A stretch of 64,000 nucleotides of DNA from PALSA-1316 sp964499365 (lineage in GTDB: Bacteria; Nitrospirota; Thermodesulfovibrionia; Thermodesulfovibrionales; UBA6898): positions 310,001 through 374,000 of the forward strand of contig CAZCKU010000001.1 in NCBI GenBank assembly GCA_964499365.1. The letters are read 5' to 3'. The notes under the pieces were generated by a model. It saw only the letters and a program-made list of their open reading frames with translations. It searched no databases and was not told the DNA's origin. How positions within the stretch are numbered: position 1 is the stretch's first letter; every line of letters begins with the position of its first letter. This document shows, piece by piece, positions 7,474 to 15,747 of this stretch. The position numbers and the translations under genes are program-made.

Positions 7474-9829
7474 AATAGGTTGCGGCCCACTCTTCTAATG
7501 GGATCTCCTGGTATGTCGGGCTTAATCTTGAAACTTCACTTCTAAGCCAATCCTCACTTTTCCTGACAACTGTTGCCCAGAGTTCTTGCTCAGCAGCGAA
7601 TTTATTTTTCAAGAGGGCAAGCATAAGGGCAGTATTAAGAAGAATATCCTTATCACCCTCGCCGCTAATCTGCATTGCTTTTGATATCATCTGCAGTTTC
7701 GACATTGATATTCCGAGAATATTTACAACATCGCTGCTTATATCAAATCCACCAGCGGGTCGCTGAAGCGCAAGGATTGCAAGCACCTTGTCTTCCGGAG
7801 TAATAATCGGTTTTTTACTATCTCTAGTTTGGCCCTTTACTCTTTTCTTTAGCATTGAGAGAGGCTCGAAATTCTGCGCCACCTCTAGTGCCTGGGAAAA
7901 TGCTTGCTGAGCCCGATTGGGTTTGGGTGCAATTTCACTGCGTTTTGGGCTATGAAGAGTCATTGTGCGTGGCGCATGAGAGCCTCTCGACGCAACAGAG
8001 TTCTTCTTCACTCCACCCCAGCCTTTAGTCAACGTTACCGGAATTCTTTTCAGGACTATCTCATCATTCGCTTTATCGTTATCTGCCCTTGTCTCCACGG
8101 CAATAAAGCTTGCCTCCCGTGAAATTATCCCGTAGGTCTTGGAAATATCCAGAATTCTCTTCCTGGTATCCGGCTCCTTACGGCCCTCTTGCTTAGAACC
8201 CTTTGTATGCTCATGAGAGGTTCCCTCTTCCAGGTCCCTGATCCTTTCACGTGCCCACAAAAGTGGAACTGATATGTTTGATGCATCGACGTTCACTACC
8301 GGCAGAGTCCAGTCGTGACTGGAACTGTCGATTTGGCCTGATATTTTTATATGGGCAGGAACTGCCGTATCAGAGGAAAACCTTCCTATCAGTGTTATAG
8401 TATCACCTACATGGGCGGCAGGGGAGCAGGGTGCCAGTTCAAGAGACCCTGACATTCCTATTTTTAGATCATGCAGGCTGGCTCCATTTACTTTTTTGAA
8501 CAGCCGCAGCATTTTCGGTTCTATCCTTTCACCGGGCGCAATCAGTTCGGCTGAGCCGTACGCTGTTCTTGCCAGCTGTTTTATCAAGTATTCGTTTGGC
8601 CCGTGCCCTATCCCGACGGTGAACACCCGGGTCGACTTCCTGTCATTTGTTGCCAGTGTGAATATCTCCATTTCATTGCCGATTTCGCCGTCCGTGATGA
8701 TAATGATGTCTCTTTTATGTCCTGCGGAGACCTTGGTTAAATAGATATCCTGCAGTGGGGCAAGCAACTCAGTTCCCCCCAACTCTGCATCGGTTTCCCC
8801 AATGTAGGCAATGGCCTTTCGAACATTGGCTGAATTGTAGTGCACACTTGATTCAAAAAGTTTTACAAAGGTGCTGCCGAACCTATAGATATTGAACTTT
8901 ATTCCCTCATCCATTCCCCTGATAAAGATTTCTATTGCCTTCTTGGCCTGCTCGATGGACTGGCCACCCATGGAACCGGAACAGTCCAGAACAAATATGA
9001 TCTCTTTTTGATATGTTGCCAGATATTGCTTGTCCATGCCAGGCTGGTCCACCTGAAATGATGAGAAATCAACCTGCAGAAATTTGCCGTGAACCCCGGT
9101 GTAAAGATATGCCCTGCTTTCAAATCCTTTTTTGTAAAGTATATTCAGCACAAAATCCCTGTCCATCGCTGCTGTTTCAGACGAAAATTCTACCCTGACA
9201 GGAGAAGACTCTATTTTGGAGATAATCCGATGGGATGGGGATTCTATCGATGAAATACTGTCTTTACCGTGTATTTTGACTGCAACCTTGAGTCCATAAG
9301 GCACATCCAATGCAAAGTCCGGATTAACTCTTTCATTAGTCGGCATTCCGTGTTCATCAGTGATATCCTTTGGTATGTATCTGGGAGATATGGTTGTCGG
9401 CAGAAAGAAGCGAACCTCAGTGCCATAAGTATCCAGAAGGCAGATATAATCTATTTCTATAACCGCTGTCATGCCGGCTTTGAGGTTGCCCACTGACAGC
9501 GTAAAAATATTCGGCCGCTCTTCATCAAGAAGATACGCTCCGTCCCCCCTCATAAGGGCATCGTCGTATTTTTCGAAGGCTTTCCCCCGCTCCTCAATTT
9601 CCCCGTGAATCTCTCTGTCCCCTATCTTGGCCCTGAATCCGCAGATCGTACTGTTTTCGGGAAGCGGAAACTTATAAACCGCCTCAACCGACTGCAGCTC
9701 ACTATTGGTAAACGTTTGCTTTGCGGTGACTTTTGCCCCTCTTCCCACGATATCCGCCGATACATCGACTCCCGTCAATGGAACCTGACAGCCCCCCTGC
9801 GCTATCAGCCCGCATGCATCTTTAGACAT
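7466..9829 (-). CDS. VIT and von Willebrand factor A domain protein (787 aa)
   Basis: Residues ~15-130 match a VIT domain (AKQTFTNSELQSVEAVYKFPLP, then HGEIEERGKAFEKYDDA). Residues ~275-440 form a vWA domain with a complete MIDAS: D282-x-S284-x-S286 (DCSGS), T353 (GGTELL) and D380 (IIIITDGE). The C-terminal third is a helical region with LALQRPAGGFDIS and ends QEIPLEEWAATYYG, typical of long VIT/vWA proteins. No signal peptide, sortase motif or TM segment is seen, so it is probably cytoplasmic. It has a strong start: AAGGAG 10 nt before ATG 9829, lying in the last codons of the MerR gene. It is the middle gene of merR - VIT/vWA - pseudo-receiver. It likely acts as a metal-dependent protein-protein scaffold; the target is unknown. 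Confidence 0.88.
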   Translation of the reverse strand: MSKDACGLIAQGGCQVPLTGVDVSADIVGRGAKVTAKQTFTNSELQSVEAVYKFPLPENSTICGFRAKIGDREIHGEIEERGKAFEKYDDALMRGDGAYLLDEERPNIFTLSVGNLKAGMTAVIEIDYICLLDTYGTEVRFFLPTTISPRYIPKDITDEHGMPTNERVNPDFALDVPYGLKVAVKIHGKDSISSIESPSHRIISKIESSPVRVEFSSETAAMDRDFVLNILYKKGFESRAYLYTGVHGKFLQVDFSSFQVDQPGMDKQYLATYQKEIIFVLDCSGSMGGQSIEQAKKAIEIFIRGMDEGIKFNIYRFGSTFVKLFESSVHYNSANVRKAIAYIGETDAELGGTELLAPLQDIYLTKVSAGHKRDIIIITDGEIGNEMEIFTLATNDRKSTRVFTVGIGHGPNEYLIKQLARTAYGSAELIAPGERIEPKMLRLFKKVNGASLHDLKIGMSGSLELAPCSPAAHVGDTITLIGRFSSDTAVPAHIKISGQIDSSSHDWTLPVVNVDASNISVPLLWARERIRDLEEGTSHEHTKGSKQEGRKEPDTRKRILDISKTYGIISREASFIAVETRADNDKANDEIVLKRIPVTLTKGWGGVKKNSVASRGSHAPRTMTLHSPKRSEIAPKPNRAQQAFSQALEVAQNFEPLSMLKKRVKGQTRDSKKPIITPEDKVLAILALQRPAGGFDISSDVVNILGISMSKLQMISKAMQISGEGDKDILLNTALMLALLKNKFAAEQELWATVVRKSEDWLRSEVSRLSPTYQEIPLEEWAATYYG

Positions 9830-9833
9830 GTAG

Positions 9834-10211
9834 TTATTTCTCCTTAGCTATAGATTTAACCACCCTGATCATTTCAAATATTTTGCTGCCTTTTTCTATT
9901 TCAACATCCCGCCTTACGGATATCTCGACTCCCGGAATAATCTCATATTTCACCCAGACATCCCGGGCAAAAGCTGCTTCCTCTTCCATTGCTCCTTTAA
10001 GGTGCCCCACAATCGTTGTGAGATTCATCCCTTTTTCCTGAAGAGTCCTGACCTGTTTTAACCGGTTCAAGTGACTGTCATTATAAAAGCCTCCTCGTCC
10101 CCTGCCAGCGGGGGGATCAAGAAGGCCGATTTCTACGTAATACCTTACTGTTCTGCGCGAATAACCAGTATGCTCACAAAGTTCCTGGATTGTATACTGC
10201 TCATTCGGCAC
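9834..10211 (-). CDS. MerR-family transcriptional regulator
   Basis: The open frame extends to 10538, but its first ~95 codons translate an intergenic palindromic repeat and are unlikely to be protein. The GTG at 10211 gives a 125-residue protein that begins just ahead of the winged helix-turn-helix: YTIQELCEHTGYSRRTVRYYVEIGLL (split: helix-turn-helix, then wing GRGRGGFYNDSHLNRLKQV). The C-terminus has no metal-binding Cys pattern (EEAAFARDVWVKYEIIP). GTG 10211 has no Shine-Dalgarno but sits 6 nt after a TATTAT -10 element, so a leaderless mRNA is likely. ATG codons at 10238 and 10250 are alternatives. The gene ends 4 nt before the VIT/vWA start. It probably controls its own operon. Confidence 0.8.
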   Translation of the reverse strand: MPNEQYTIQELCEHTGYSRRTVRYYVEIGLLDPPAGRGRGGFYNDSHLNRLKQVRTLQEKGMNLTTIVGHLKGAMEEEAAFARDVWVKYEIIPGVEISVRRDVEIEKGSKIFEMIRVVKSIAKEK

Positions 10212-10275
10212 GATTAAATAATAACAGCAAACTGTCATAAAAGCAAGCATTATTATGTCATAAAAAAGTTTACTG
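10205..10275 (-). promoter_or_regulatory. merR promoter with dyad operator
   Basis: On the minus strand, TTGCTT (-35, 10246-10241), a 17-nt spacer, TATTAT (-10, 10223-10218) and then 6 nt precede GTG 10211. A 9-bp inverted repeat with one mismatch (arms 10225-10233 and 10267-10275) has one arm inside the -35/-10 spacer, where MerR regulators bind. A TTTTATGACA direct repeat (complement of 10233-10242 and 10256-10265) lies between the arms. Confidence 0.5.
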
Positions 10276-10600
10276 CAACAGATCGCCTTCGGATGAATGG
10301 AACTATTTAGTGTCTGTGTATAGGGTGAGAATTTGTCGGCCGCAAGCCCGCCCGCCGGCAGGCATGTTTGACCCGGGAATCCATAATATATGGTAACACT
10401 GGATTCCGGCTTAAGGATTGCCGGAATGACAGGCTGAAACACCAAGACGCAGTCATGGTGTTTGCAATCTGGGGTAATCGCCCGAAAGCTTAGAACAGCC
10501 TCTACACGTTTTTCTCCCCTACGACGGCAAAGAAGCATGGGGTTGTCACTATCAGCAGCGGGGGGGAGCCCGCGGATGGTCGATTATATAGCAGTGAGGC
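10212..10600. other. 389-nt gap with palindromic repeat, no gene
   Basis: The gap between merR and the POR beta gene has no credible coding region. It holds the merR control region at its left end, a GC-rich palindromic cluster around 10335-10365 (GCCCGCCCGCCGGCAGGC), and the perfect inverted repeat ATTCCGGC/GCCGGAAT at 10403-10410/10420-10427. The latter resembles common Gram-negative intergenic repeats. Confidence 0.6.
10403..10427. repeat. Palindromic intergenic repeat (ATTCCGGC ... GCCGGAAT)
   Basis: Perfect 8-bp arms flank a 9-nt loop, followed by GACAGG. In the minus strand the region is open and was translated into the false N-terminal extension of the MerR frame. Confidence 0.6.
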
Positions 10601-11452
10601 TCAGTAAAATTCCCTGATTGTTGTTTCTATCTTCGCCGGTTCGAAAGGTCTTTTGATGAGCGGCATCTCCCTGAGGACCGGGATCTGATCTTCATAGAGC
10701 GGACGGTCATGCCGGTATATCACGCCGAGGGGGATGCGCTCACCCCACTCAAGCGCGCGGGTGAAGGCCGTGACCCGGTCAAATGGCGTGTATTCTGGTT
10801 CCAGGTGGTAAACGCGCTTCTGGTACCATTCGTAGGTGTTGAGTTTATTGAAGGTGACACAGGGCTGCAGGATATCGACCAGCGAAAATCCTTTATGGGT
10901 CAGGGCCTGCTTGATCAGATCCTTCAGGTGGACGGGGTCGCCGGCAAACCCCCGGGCCACAAAGCTGCAGTCCATCGCGACGCCCAGCACCATCGGGTTG
11001 AGCTGTTCTGAAAAGACGCCATCGGGTTGTGTCTTTGTCTTCATCCCCTCCATGCTGGTCGGCGATGCCTGCCCCTTGGTGAGGCCGTAAATCTGGTTGT
11101 CGTGTACAAAGAGCTTCACCCCGATGTTCCGTCTCATGGCGTGCATGATATGGTTGCCTCCCTCGCCATAGCAATCTCCGTCTCCGGCAACTGCTATCAC
11201 CGGCATGCTATGGTTTGCGAGTCGTATGCCTGTTGCCACGGGAAGGGAGCGGCCGTGCAGACCGTTGAAGGTGTGGCATCTCAGATAGTGCGGAAATTTT
11301 GCCGCCTGCCCGATGCCTGATACGATCGTAAACTGATGGGGTTCAAGCCCAAGCTCAAGCACGGCCTCCTTGAAGGACTTCAGGATGCTGAAGTTGCCGC
11401 AGCCGGGGCACCAGGCCGGGGTCTGCCCCTTATAATCTTCCAATTTTGGCAC
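10601..11452 (-). CDS. 2-oxoacid:ferredoxin oxidoreductase, beta subunit
   Basis: A thiamine-diphosphate-binding subunit of 283 residues, the normal length for the beta subunit of two-subunit 2-oxoacid:ferredoxin oxidoreductases (KorB/PorB type). It has the N-terminal CPGCGN motif (C15, C18) and the TPP/Mg motif GDG (90-92) followed ~27 residues later by DNQIYG (N119). No ferredoxin-like 8-Cys domain is fused. The GTG start at 11452 has AGGAG about 6 nt upstream and overlaps the alpha gene by 23 nt. It oxidatively decarboxylates a 2-oxoacid to acyl-CoA and reduces ferredoxin in the cytoplasm. Substrate (pyruvate, 2-oxoglutarate or branched chain) cannot be told from sequence alone; the subunit plan favours 2-oxoglutarate-type enzymes. 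Confidence 0.92.
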   Translation of the reverse strand: MPKLEDYKGQTPAWCPGCGNFSILKSFKEAVLELGLEPHQFTIVSGIGQAAKFPHYLRCHTFNGLHGRSLPVATGIRLANHSMPVIAVAGDGDCYGEGGNHIMHAMRRNIGVKLFVHDNQIYGLTKGQASPTSMEGMKTKTQPDGVFSEQLNPMVLGVAMDCSFVARGFAGDPVHLKDLIKQALTHKGFSLVDILQPCVTFNKLNTYEWYQKRVYHLEPEYTPFDRVTAFTRALEWGERIPLGVIYRHDRPLYEDQIPVLREMPLIKRPFEPAKIETTIREFY

Positions 11453-13178
11453 GAATCTCTCCTGTCAGGGATTCCCTGGTGAACGGCCGACCGTCATAAC
11501 GATTGATTTTGTCGGTGAATGCATACCCTGTTTCTGCCCTCAGCAGGCGGGCGAACTGTCCGGTCGCATTCTGCTCCACACAGATGGTCTGCTTCGCGTT
11601 TTTCAGAAGGGACAGAAAGTCAAATATTTCGGTTGAGGGGAAGGGATACAGTTCGCTGAAATGCAGCACGGCAATTTTTGTCTCTGGGGAAAACGAGGCA
11701 ACAGCTTCCTGCATGATCCCCAACGTGGAGCCCCAGCCGGCGATGACAATCTCTGCGTCAGAAGGGCCGAAAACGACCGGTGGCGCAATCTCCTGCTGCA
11801 GTTGCGGCATCTTTTTGAAAAGTCTTTTGTCGACCATTTTTATCCTGAGTGCAGCATCCTCGATGATATGGCCTTCCTCATCATGCTCATCACTGTCGGT
11901 GACAACAAGGTGTCTGCCCTCACCCGGTATCCCCAGTGGCGAGATCCCGCTTTCAGTCAATGCATGTCTTCTGTAGTCCTGCAGGCTGCTGAAGGTGTCA
12001 CCCCGGAGGCGGTAGTCTTTATGGACAAGCCGGTCCAGGTCAAAAGCATCGTAGGTCCAGCAGGTGTCGGCGAGATACTGGTCAAAGATGATGATTGCCG
12101 GTATCTGGTACTTCTCTGCAAGATCAAAGGCCTTGTTCGTCAGATGGAACGCCTGTTCCGGGGTGCCCGGAGCAAAGACAAGCCTCGGGAATTCACCGTG
12201 GGCAGAATACAGGGCAAACTGGAGATCCCCCTGTTCTGTCCTCGTCGGCAGACCGGTTGCGGGCCCCGGTCTCTGCCCGAGCGCGATGACAACCGGCGTC
12301 TCGGTCATCCCGGCCAGAGACAGCCCCTCGACCATAAGGGCAAACCCGCCCCCCGATGTCCCGGTCATAGCCCTCACCCCGGCAAAGGATGCCCCCAGCG
12401 CCATGTTGATCGCAGCGATCTCATCCTCCGCCTGTTCGACGAGGAGATTGTATTCACTATCCTTTGCGGCGAGATAATTCATGATGCCGGTTGAGGGGGT
12501 CATCGGGTAGGCAGCATAAAAACCGCAACCAGAGGCGAGTGCGCCGAGGGCGATTGCCTCGACGCCGGATATGAGCATCTTCGCCGGGGCCTTCGGTGCC
12601 GGTGAAAAACGGCACTCTCCGCAGTGGTCCCTGGCATAGGTGTGGCCGGCCTCGACAGCCTTCACATTCGCACGTGCCACGTCCTCTCCCTTTGACAGAA
12701 AGGCCTCACGGATAAGTCCGGCCGCCAACTCGACCAGTGCTGCCGCCTGAGCGCCGGCCTTTCCGCCGATTATGCCCATGACCGCTCCGACGGCAACCGA
12801 GTTTGCCATGATCTTGAGGCCTGCATGTTCGGTCGCCAGTTTTTCGAACGGGATATCCAGGAAGTGCGGTTTTTCGAAAGACTGTGCCAGTGCGGCAGAG
12901 TCGTACAGGACGAAGCCTGAACCGGTAACATTTTCTCCGTGAAGACGGATACTCTCCGTGTCAAAGGCGACGAGGATATCAACAGCGTCGAGGGATGAGG
13001 TTATCGGCTGGTCCGCGAAGCGTATCTGATAGAAGTTGTGGCCGCCCCTGACGCGGGATTCATAGTCCTGATGGCTAAAGACGTGATACCCTGCCCGGGC
13101 AAAGACCTTCGCAAGGGTGTCGCCCACGGTTTGAACACCCTGGCCTGCCTCTCCCCCTATCCTGACTGTATAATCCAA
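11430..13178 (-). CDS. 2-oxoacid:ferredoxin oxidoreductase, fused gamma-alpha subunit
   Basis: 582 residues. The N-terminal ~190 are the gamma domain (RIGGEAGQGVQTVGDTLAK, YESRVRGGHNFYQIR); from ~200 follows the pyrimidine-binding alpha domain (SGCGFYAAYPMTPSTGIMN, EDEIAAINMALGASFAG, RAMTGTSGGGFALM) and then domain II (EIVIAGWGSTLGIMQEA). This gamma-alpha fusion is characteristic of 2-oxoacid:acceptor oxidoreductase subunit alpha (KorA type). It is co-translated with the beta subunit (23-nt overlap) and begins 16 nt after the ferritin-like gene, so all are likely one operon. The oxygen-sensitive enzyme indicates anaerobic central metabolism or a reverse TCA cycle. Confidence 0.92.
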   Translation of the reverse strand: MDYTVRIGGEAGQGVQTVGDTLAKVFARAGYHVFSHQDYESRVRGGHNFYQIRFADQPITSSLDAVDILVAFDTESIRLHGENVTGSGFVLYDSAALAQSFEKPHFLDIPFEKLATEHAGLKIMANSVAVGAVMGIIGGKAGAQAAALVELAAGLIREAFLSKGEDVARANVKAVEAGHTYARDHCGECRFSPAPKAPAKMLISGVEAIALGALASGCGFYAAYPMTPSTGIMNYLAAKDSEYNLLVEQAEDEIAAINMALGASFAGVRAMTGTSGGGFALMVEGLSLAGMTETPVVIALGQRPGPATGLPTRTEQGDLQFALYSAHGEFPRLVFAPGTPEQAFHLTNKAFDLAEKYQIPAIIIFDQYLADTCWTYDAFDLDRLVHKDYRLRGDTFSSLQDYRRHALTESGISPLGIPGEGRHLVVTDSDEHDEEGHIIEDAALRIKMVDKRLFKKMPQLQQEIAPPVVFGPSDAEIVIAGWGSTLGIMQEAVASFSPETKIAVLHFSELYPFPSTEIFDFLSLLKNAKQTICVEQNATGQFARLLRAETGYAFTDKINRYDGRPFTRESLTGEIRAKIGRL

Positions 13179-13194
13179 GAGAGTCCGCCTTGCC

Positions 13195-13662
13195 TTACGC
13201 CAGCTCCAGTTCGAACTTGCCCAGGGCTATAACATGGCTCTTTTCCTCTGCGATGATCTTTCCGACGATATCCTTTTCCTTCACAACCTCCTGCAGCGCA
13301 TAAAAATAAAGCAGGGTCTCCTTTTCAAACCCGATGGCAAACCTCACCGCATCCCGTATCGTCCTGACCTGCTCAAGGGCAGGCAGGGATTTGTTCTTTC
13401 CAAGAAAAAATTCCGATTCGACGATCGCCCTGAGGTAGAGCGCAACCTCTTCCCAGTCAGCCGGTTCATCATCCTGTATTGTCTCTTCAAGGCTCAGGAA
13501 TACCTTTTCGTGCTCTTTTTCCATTTTTGCCAGACCGCCGAAGAACTCCTGAAGCGGCTTGTTATCGGCAAACCTCTGCATCATGGAGGTATAAAAATCA
13601 TAGCCGAGTTTTTCGGTCCTTACGGCCTGCTCAACGACTTCCCTGACTGAATATTTTTCCAT
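13195..13662 (-). CDS. Ferritin-like (rubrerythrin-type) protein
   Basis: 155 residues forming a four-helix ferritin-like fold. The di-iron carboxylate pattern is visible: E17 in RTEKLGYDFY, E48-x-x-H51 in KMEKEHEKVF, Glu in FEKETLLYFY, and E-x-x-H in AEEKSHVIAL. It lacks the C-terminal rubredoxin domain of classical rubrerythrin. GAGGGG lies upstream of ATG 13662. It is directly upstream (16 nt) of the oxygen-sensitive oxidoreductase genes and may protect them from peroxide or serve as an iron store; that role is inferred from context. Confidence 0.78.
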   Translation of the reverse strand: MEKYSVREVVEQAVRTEKLGYDFYTSMMQRFADNKPLQEFFGGLAKMEKEHEKVFLSLEETIQDDEPADWEEVALYLRAIVESEFFLGKNKSLPALEQVRTIRDAVRFAIGFEKETLLYFYALQEVVKEKDIVGKIIAEEKSHVIALGKFELELA

Positions 13663-13692
13663 GCTTACCCCTCTTATGTACAGTATTTATCG

Positions 13693-13710
13693 TCCCGAAG
13701 ACATTCGGGA
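13693..13710. other. Intercistronic hairpin
   Basis: Perfect 7-bp stem TCCCGAA/TTCGGGA with a 4-nt loop in the 67-nt space between the cupin and ferritin-like genes. There is no U-tract on the minus strand, so it looks like an RNA-processing or attenuating hairpin rather than a full terminator. Confidence 0.4.
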
Positions 13711-13729
13711 TCCGCACTCCCGGTTGCAG

Positions 13730-14440
13730 TCAATGATGCAGATGACCGCCGCTATGGCCGCCGGCGAGAACATAGACCGCATCGCCGGTTCCGTCGTTGT
13801 CCATAAACCAGGCCTCTTCACCCCTGAGGTGAAAGGCCTGCCCCGGCCCGACAAAAAAGCGGTTCTCACCACGGGACAGGGTGACGGTTCCGCTGACGAC
13901 ACAGCATATTTCTTCGTGGCCGCTCCCGGGCTTGATTTCCCTGTTTTTTTCACCAGGGGCCAGAATGCCAAAGCCCATGTAACAGGCGTGGGTCTGCAGT
14001 GCTTCTGCCCCAAGAATATACTCGCCTTTTTCACGCGCCTTCTCGGACAGGTCATATATTTTCATGTTCACCCTCAAGTTTAGTTCAAATTTTCTGATAT
14101 CGTCAATAGAGATCGTTCCGGCTGCAAGATTCTGACTCAGAAGCAGGAAGCCGCCGCAGGGCAGTGAACCTTCTGTTTTTGCCGCATAGTCGCAGTCATC
14201 GCCAGAGAAGGGACATTCCGGACAGAGGTGCTCGGATACCATAGCGTCCGATGCCGGGGACGAACGGTCATCTTTGCGTATAAAATCCGGCGTTGCACCC
14301 CTGTTGAGAAGCCAGGCCACCGCCTCATACCCACGGCAGGTGAGCTCTTCTTTTTTTTCGGGCTTGTAATAGCTGCAGAAGGTCCGGCAGAGCGTATACC
14401 TGAGCAGATCTTCTGCTGATGCGTGGTCCATATCTATCAT
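13730..14440 (-). CDS. Cys-motif domain fused to a C-terminal cupin
   Basis: Residues 1-150 form an unrecognised domain with CxxCPFSGDDC (CPECPFSGDDCDY), further Cys (LCRTFCSYY, SLPCGGF) and helical segments, suggesting a metal or Fe-S site. Residues ~150-236 match a cupin_2 barrel: LAPGEKNREIKPGSGHEEI, VVSGTVTL and FFVGPGQAFHLRGEE; it ends in a His-rich tail GGHSGGHLHH. The ATG at 14440 is followed by an in-frame ATG at 14431 that could also serve. It is divergent from the radical SAM gene with only 35 nt between them, and it heads the ferritin/POR run. A sensor or redox role is possible; not recognised as a named family. Confidence 0.65.
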   Translation of the reverse strand: MIDMDHASAEDLLRYTLCRTFCSYYKPEKKEELTCRGYEAVAWLLNRGATPDFIRKDDRSSPASDAMVSEHLCPECPFSGDDCDYAAKTEGSLPCGGFLLLSQNLAAGTISIDDIRKFELNLRVNMKIYDLSEKAREKGEYILGAEALQTHACYMGFGILAPGEKNREIKPGSGHEEICCVVSGTVTLSRGENRFFVGPGQAFHLRGEEAWFMDNDGTGDAVYVLAGGHSGGHLHH

Positions 14441-14441
14441 A

Positions 14442-14469
14442 TTACCAGAAATCCCCGCTGCTGTATAAT
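14442..14469 (+). promoter_or_regulatory. Promoter of the radical SAM gene, leaderless
   Basis: TTACCA (14442-14447), 16-nt spacer, perfect TATAAT (14464-14469), then 6 nt to ATG 14476. The predicted transcription start coincides with the A of the ATG, and there is no Shine-Dalgarno sequence. Confidence 0.6.
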
Positions 14470-14475
14470 AAATCC

Positions 14476-15609
14476 ATGCGGTATTATCTGGCGAAAGACG
14501 CAGTCCTGAAACTCCTCGAAACGCCCGCGGTCTATAACCTGAGGAGTGATGAACTCTATGAACTCGATGACGAGGGATTTGCGCTTCTTGAAGCGTGTTC
14601 GGGCAGAGACGGGGGGATCGCTGAACGCTCGGATTTCATTGATTTTTGTCTCGCAGAAGACCTCCTGACCGATGAACCTGTGTCAATGGAAAGGCCCCCG
14701 GTCGCAGAGGCCCCATCCCCGTCCCTTCGCTACCTCGAGCTGCAGATAACCGACCGCTGCAACCTCAGGTGCAGACACTGCTATATCGGCGATAATGCAG
14801 AGTCCCATGAGCTTACGGCTGGCCAGGTCAGCGGCATCCTCAGGGAATTTGAACAGATGCAGGGCCTGCGGGTGCTGATAACCGGCGGAGAACCCCTTCT
14901 GCACAGCAGCTTTGATGCGATTAATGCCCTCCTTCCGGACTATTCCCTTCGCAGGGTGCTTTTCACCAATGGTCTCCTTCTGTCCGAAAAAAGACTGGAG
15001 GGGCTCAATGTCCATGAAATACAGATCAGTATCGACGGCATGGAGCATGCACATGACTCAATAAGAGGTCAGGGTACGTTTTCGAAGGCGCTGGCTGCGG
15101 TACAGCTCTGTCTGGACAAGGGCGTTGATGTCTCTGTCTCGACGATGGTCCATGCGATGAACCTTGATGATTTTGACCAGATGGACGGGCTCTTCAGGGG
15201 GTTGGGTATAAAGGACTGGACCGTGGATGTCCCCTGTACAGCCGGCCGGCTTGCAGAGAACGGTATGTTCAGGGTCGCACCCGACGTGGGTGGCCGCTAT
15301 CTTGGTTTCGGTTTTGGCGGAGGCATCCACAACAGTGCCTCCGGGTTCGGTTGCGGACTGCACCTCATGTCTGTTTCCGCCTCCGGCCTGACCTCGAAGT
15401 GCACCTTTTATTCCGACAGGGCATCGGGAAGCATCAAAGACGGCCTGAGGGCCTGCTGGCAGCGGATTGCCCCTGTCAGGCTAGCGGACCTCGCCTGCGA
15501 CTGTGCGTATCTTGATATATGCCGCGGCGGCTGCAGGTTCCGGGCGGAGCAGACGGGCGGCCCCCTCGGGAGGGACCTGTACAAGTGTCATTTTTATGGT
15601 ATAATCTGA
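14476..15609 (+). CDS. Radical SAM/SPASM peptide maturase with PqqD-like N-terminus
   Basis: 377 residues from the leaderless ATG 14476 (an in-frame ATG at 14419 lies in the divergent gene). Residues 1-65 (VYNLRSDELYELDDEGFALLE) resemble a PqqD-type peptide-recognition domain. The radical SAM core has C95-x3-C99-x2-C102 (CNLRCRHC), LITGGEPLL and QISIDG. The C-terminal SPASM-type Cys set is C293, C309, C341, C343, C349, C353 and C371, binding auxiliary 4Fe-4S clusters; the central motif is CxCx5Cx3C instead of the usual Cx2Cx5Cx3C. This architecture is that of RiPP maturases (PqqE/AlbA/geopeptide-maturase style). The gene is followed, 59 nt downstream and before a strong terminator, by a 20-residue Cys-rich peptide, its likely substrate. 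Chemistry (thioether or other crosslink) is inference. Confidence 0.88.
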   Translation: MRYYLAKDAVLKLLETPAVYNLRSDELYELDDEGFALLEACSGRDGGIAERSDFIDFCLAEDLLTDEPVSMERPPVAEAPSPSLRYLELQITDRCNLRCRHCYIGDNAESHELTAGQVSGILREFEQMQGLRVLITGGEPLLHSSFDAINALLPDYSLRRVLFTNGLLLSEKRLEGLNVHEIQISIDGMEHAHDSIRGQGTFSKALAAVQLCLDKGVDVSVSTMVHAMNLDDFDQMDGLFRGLGIKDWTVDVPCTAGRLAENGMFRVAPDVGGRYLGFGFGGGIHNSASGFGCGLHLMSVSASGLTSKCTFYSDRASGSIKDGLRACWQRIAPVRLADLACDCAYLDICRGGCRFRAEQTGGPLGRDLYKCHFYGII

Positions 15610-15625
15610 CTATATAAAGCATGAA

Positions 15626-15640
15626 AGGGCTCGAAGCCCT
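15626..15640 (+). other. Hairpin between maturase and peptide gene
   Basis: AGGGCT-CGA-AGCCCT, a perfect 6-bp stem with a 3-nt loop and no U-tract. It may partly uncouple or stabilise the peptide mRNA relative to the maturase message. Confidence 0.45.
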
Positions 15641-15668
15641 GATTCCCCTATGAAAGGTGGTGCAACGA

Positions 15669-15731
15669 ATGAAGATAACGAAAGTATCGAGAAAGGTTGC
15701 GATGACCTGCAAGTGCAAGAGTTCTTGCTGA
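15669..15731 (+). CDS. Candidate RiPP precursor peptide (20 aa, C-terminal CKCKSSC)
   Basis: A short frame that standard gene finders would miss. It reads MKITKVSRKVAMT followed by CKCKSSC and a TGA stop. It has seven positive charges, no acidic residues and three Cys (14, 16, 20), i.e. a basic leader and a short Cys/Ser core. The Shine-Dalgarno AGGTGG lies 8 nt before ATG 15669. It sits alone between the radical SAM/SPASM gene and a 13-bp-stem terminator, in the position typical of radical-SAM target peptides. I recall so-called geopeptides of Geobacter as having a similar arrangement, but this was not checked. The product would be a Cys-to-carbon crosslinked peptide; function unknown. Confidence 0.6.
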   Translation: MKITKVSRKVAMTCKCKSSC

Positions 15732-15747
15732 TTGTTTCATTTTGAAG

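Noticed and set aside
10212..10538. N-terminal extension of the MerR frame
   Set aside because: It translates a palindromic intergenic repeat and the merR control region; MerR proteins start just before the helix-turn-helix.
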